Positions 62,453 to 64,000 of a DNA stretch of 64,000 bases are shown piece after piece (within the stretch, counting starts at the first letter, position 1; each line of letters begins with the position of its first letter). Made by a program: the position numbers and the translations under genes. The notes under the pieces are model-generated. The model did no database searches, had not been told where the DNA came from, and saw only the letters and a list, made by a program, of their open reading frames with translations. The DNA is from Alphaproteobacteria bacterium. GTDB lineage: Bacteria > Pseudomonadota > Alphaproteobacteria > CASFRQ01 > SAAU01. The stretch is taken from NCBI GenBank assembly GCA_009929265.1, contig SAAU01000008.1, positions 1 to 64,000 of the forward strand, in the 5' to 3' direction.

Positions 62453-63711
62453 GTTTTTTATTATATATTATAGGTGTTTTCATTTTATTAGATGCAGTTT
62501 ATCATTTGATAAGATTTTTTGTTGCACGTTGTTTTGTTTTTAATAGGCGAGTGGCAATTAATTCTTACTTAAATGATTTTACTATTGTTATCCCTGTTTT
62601 AAATGAAGCTAAAAACATAGCTAGATTAGTTAAATCTTTTAAAGAGATGAATTATATAAAAAAACATTTTAATGTTGTTTTTATTACAACTGAGAGAGAG
62701 TTCTTATATCCAAGTCCTCTTAATACTATTGATTGTTTAAAAAAAGAATTAAAGCAAAATATTACTGATTTTATCCAGTGCATTCATTGTAACGATATTA
62801 ATGGAAATAGAATAACTCAGTTAAACTCAGCTTTAAGCATATTAAAGAAAAACACTGATTTTAAAAAGCGATATTTTGTTTTTATTGATGCAGATACTGT
62901 TTTTAATACAGAATTATTAATAAATATCAATAATTCTATTATTGACCCTCAAATTGAATATTATCAAATTGCTCAAAACTGGTTTCGAGGATTTGATAAT
63001 ATATCCTTTTTAATGAAAGGATTTGCGACATTACAAACCTACAAAGTCTTTAGTGAAGAAGTTATAAAAATTTCTGAAAAGATATGTCCTGCTAGAGGAA
63101 AATATTTTGTTGGGAATGGAATGATTATAAAGGGGAGCTTTTTTAATAAAGTACCTAATTTCAGTGATTATGTTGAAGATGTTAGACTAGGGCATATTTG
63201 TTCTTTTCTAAATATTAAAAGTCAAAATATTAAAAATGTTATATTACAAACAGAAAGTGCAAAAAGCTATAAAGTAATGTTTCAACAAACAGCTTTATGG
63301 TTTCTGGGATGTTCTTTGATTTTTGAAGATTTTAAAAAAGCTAAGCAGATTAACAGCAATCTTTCTCTGAAAAGATGTTTTTTTAAAATATTTTCACTAT
63401 ATTTTGAAAACAGTAGATGGATGTTAAAAAATATATTAAATACTATTCTTTTAATAACTGCCATTATTAATTCTAATATATCACTTTGTATAATTACGAT
63501 AATTGCATATTTTATTAATTGCATTATTTCAAGTATGTTAATTGTTTTTGACGACAATATTGTTAAATTTAGCTTTAAGCAAAAATTATCAGCTATTTTG
63601 GGCTCTTTCTGTATTTATCCTTTTTATTCATTAGGCACTTTTTATGGATTGATAAAACTTATTAAGTATTTTTTTGTTAAAAAAGTATTTGTGTATAAAA
63701 CAGAAAGATAA
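62449..63711 (+). CDS. Membrane glycosyltransferase, family 2 type
   Basis: The 420-residue product has an N-terminal membrane helix (LLYIIGVFILLDAVYHLI). A GT-A domain starts FTIVIPVLNEAKNIARLV. YFVFIDADTVFN (DxD-like) lies near residue 145 and YVEDVRLGH (ED motif) near 240. The C-terminal third has two to three further helices (LLITAIINSNI, IITIIAYFINCIISSMLIVF). This layout is that of processive or lipid-linked GT2 enzymes. The acceptor is not predictable. It is coupled to the Nudix gene. Confidence 0.9.
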   Translation: MSFLLYIIGVFILLDAVYHLIRFFVARCFVFNRRVAINSYLNDFTIVIPVLNEAKNIARLVKSFKEMNYIKKHFNVVFITTEREFLYPSPLNTIDCLKKELKQNITDFIQCIHCNDINGNRITQLNSALSILKKNTDFKKRYFVFIDADTVFNTELLININNSIIDPQIEYYQIAQNWFRGFDNISFLMKGFATLQTYKVFSEEVIKISEKICPARGKYFVGNGMIIKGSFFNKVPNFSDYVEDVRLGHICSFLNIKSQNIKNVILQTESAKSYKVMFQQTALWFLGCSLIFEDFKKAKQINSNLSLKRCFFKIFSLYFENSRWMLKNILNTILLITAIINSNISLCIITIIAYFINCIISSMLIVFDDNIVKFSFKQKLSAILGSFCIYPFYSLGTFYGLIKLIKYFFVKKVFVYKTER

Positions 63712-63727
63712 TTTATTAAATTCTTTT

Positions 63728-63749
63728 CCCCGCCTCGCGCGGGGTTTTT
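63728..63749 (+). terminator. Terminator after the glycosyltransferase gene
   Basis: CCCCGC pairs with GCGGGG around a five-base loop and is followed by TTTTTATT. It is a GC-rich stem in an AT-rich setting, unlike most terminators in this window. Confidence 0.85.
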
Positions 63750-63770
63750 ATTGCTTAAAAGGAAAAACAA

Positions 63771-63845
63771 ATGACACATTTTGCAAAAGTTTTAAGACTT
63801 CTAGGTTGGTGTTTTCAAAATATTATAGGTTGTTGGTGTTTTTAA
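63771..63845 (+). CDS. Possible 24-residue peptide
   Basis: AAGGAAAAACAA precedes an ATG that opens a short frame ending at TAA. The peptide (MTHFAKVLRLLGWCFQNIIG and four more) ends with GCWCF, and GWCF/GCWCF is repeated because the DNA itself contains a direct repeat: TAGGTTGGTGTTTTCAAAAT at 63802 and a longer variant at 63826. It could be a leader peptide or only a repeat. Confidence is low. Confidence 0.3.
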   Translation: MTHFAKVLRLLGWCFQNIIGCWCF

Positions 63846-63868
63846 AATCAACACTTCCTAATATATTT

Positions 63869-64000
63869 TTAGGAGCTTAATTTTTTCAAAATATCATACA
63901 TTTTAGAAATTGATGTTTCTGCCTCGGCAAGGGATTCTCTTTTCCCTTCGACAACAGAAGGGAGAGCTTTTAAGATAAATTTTTGATTATTAAGCTCAGC
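63869..64000 (-). CDS. Partial gene, C-terminal 43 residues
   Basis: A minus-strand frame enters from the right edge and stops at TAA (63871-63869). The visible part reads NNQKFILKALPSVVEGKRES and ends ISKMYDILKKLSS, with an amphipathic helical look. The base composition is like the core genome rather than the AT-rich island. Not recognised. Confidence 0.5.
   Translation of the reverse strand, partial: AELNNQKFILKALPSVVEGKRESLAEAETSISKMYDILKKLSS

Overview
The window is a stretch of chromosome from a low-G+C alphaproteobacterium that uses TGA as a normal stop codon. Gene order is the main evidence. It has tuf-S10-spc-alpha ribosomal clusters ending in a lysine-tailed L17, rplM-rpsI with an N-terminally extended S9, dnaN-recF-gyrB, a dcw division/cell-wall cluster, radA-cvpA, rpoH, and the typically alphaproteobacterial rpmF-plsX-ihfA-merR-tRNA-Pro string. 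An IalB-like periplasmic protein also fits. Reduced gene sets (no murD, murF or ddl in the dcw cluster, no fabH after plsX) and the AT-rich base composition suggest a host-associated or otherwise streamlined lineage of the Holosporales/Rickettsiales/RF32 kind. The exact order cannot be fixed from this sequence alone.

Layout. 1-11.5 kb: end of tuf, then S10 to L15, secY and adk, all on +. 11.46-14.1 kb: a new promoter and rpsM-rpsK-rpoA-rplQ. 14.1-14.9 kb: a candidate small RNA and RNase P RNA, facing each other. 14.9-17.1 kb: rplM-rpsI and two small unrecognised genes. 17.1-19.5 kb: a LonH/YcbZ-type protease on -. 19.7-24.6 kb: dnaN-recF-gyrB. 24.6-30.1 kb: a 1,036-residue secreted repeat protein, a 572-residue lipoprotein and two threonine tRNAs. 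30.3-31.4 kb: xseB-ispA.

31.7-49.0 kb is one 16-gene minus-strand run: mraZ-rsmH-ftsL-ftsI-murE-mraY-ftsW-murG-murC-murB-ftsQ-ftsA-ftsZ-rsmB-ialB-like-rlmN. It is headed by a phased array of TGGNN repeats that looks like a MraZ operator. 49.3-52.6 kb: a Bax-inhibitor-1 family membrane protein, a two-gene operon of unknown function, and rpoH. 52.6-58.6 kb: lepA, a small conserved protein, cvpA, radA and mlaF-mlaE. 58.8-60.9 kb: rpmF-plsX-ihfA-merR and tRNA-Pro.

From 61.0 kb, just after tRNA-Pro, the base composition becomes much more AT-rich. A three-gene overlapping operon follows: a protein with a C-terminal domain resembling plant IQM and bacterial effector-like proteins, a Nudix hydrolase, and a membrane glycosyltransferase. 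This is the best candidate for recently acquired, undescribed biology. The other strong candidates are the giant repeat protein, the N-terminally truncated MurE, the small RNA between rplQ and rnpB, and the orphan pair beside rpoH. Most other genes are housekeeping genes whose identity is secure from sequence motifs and order.
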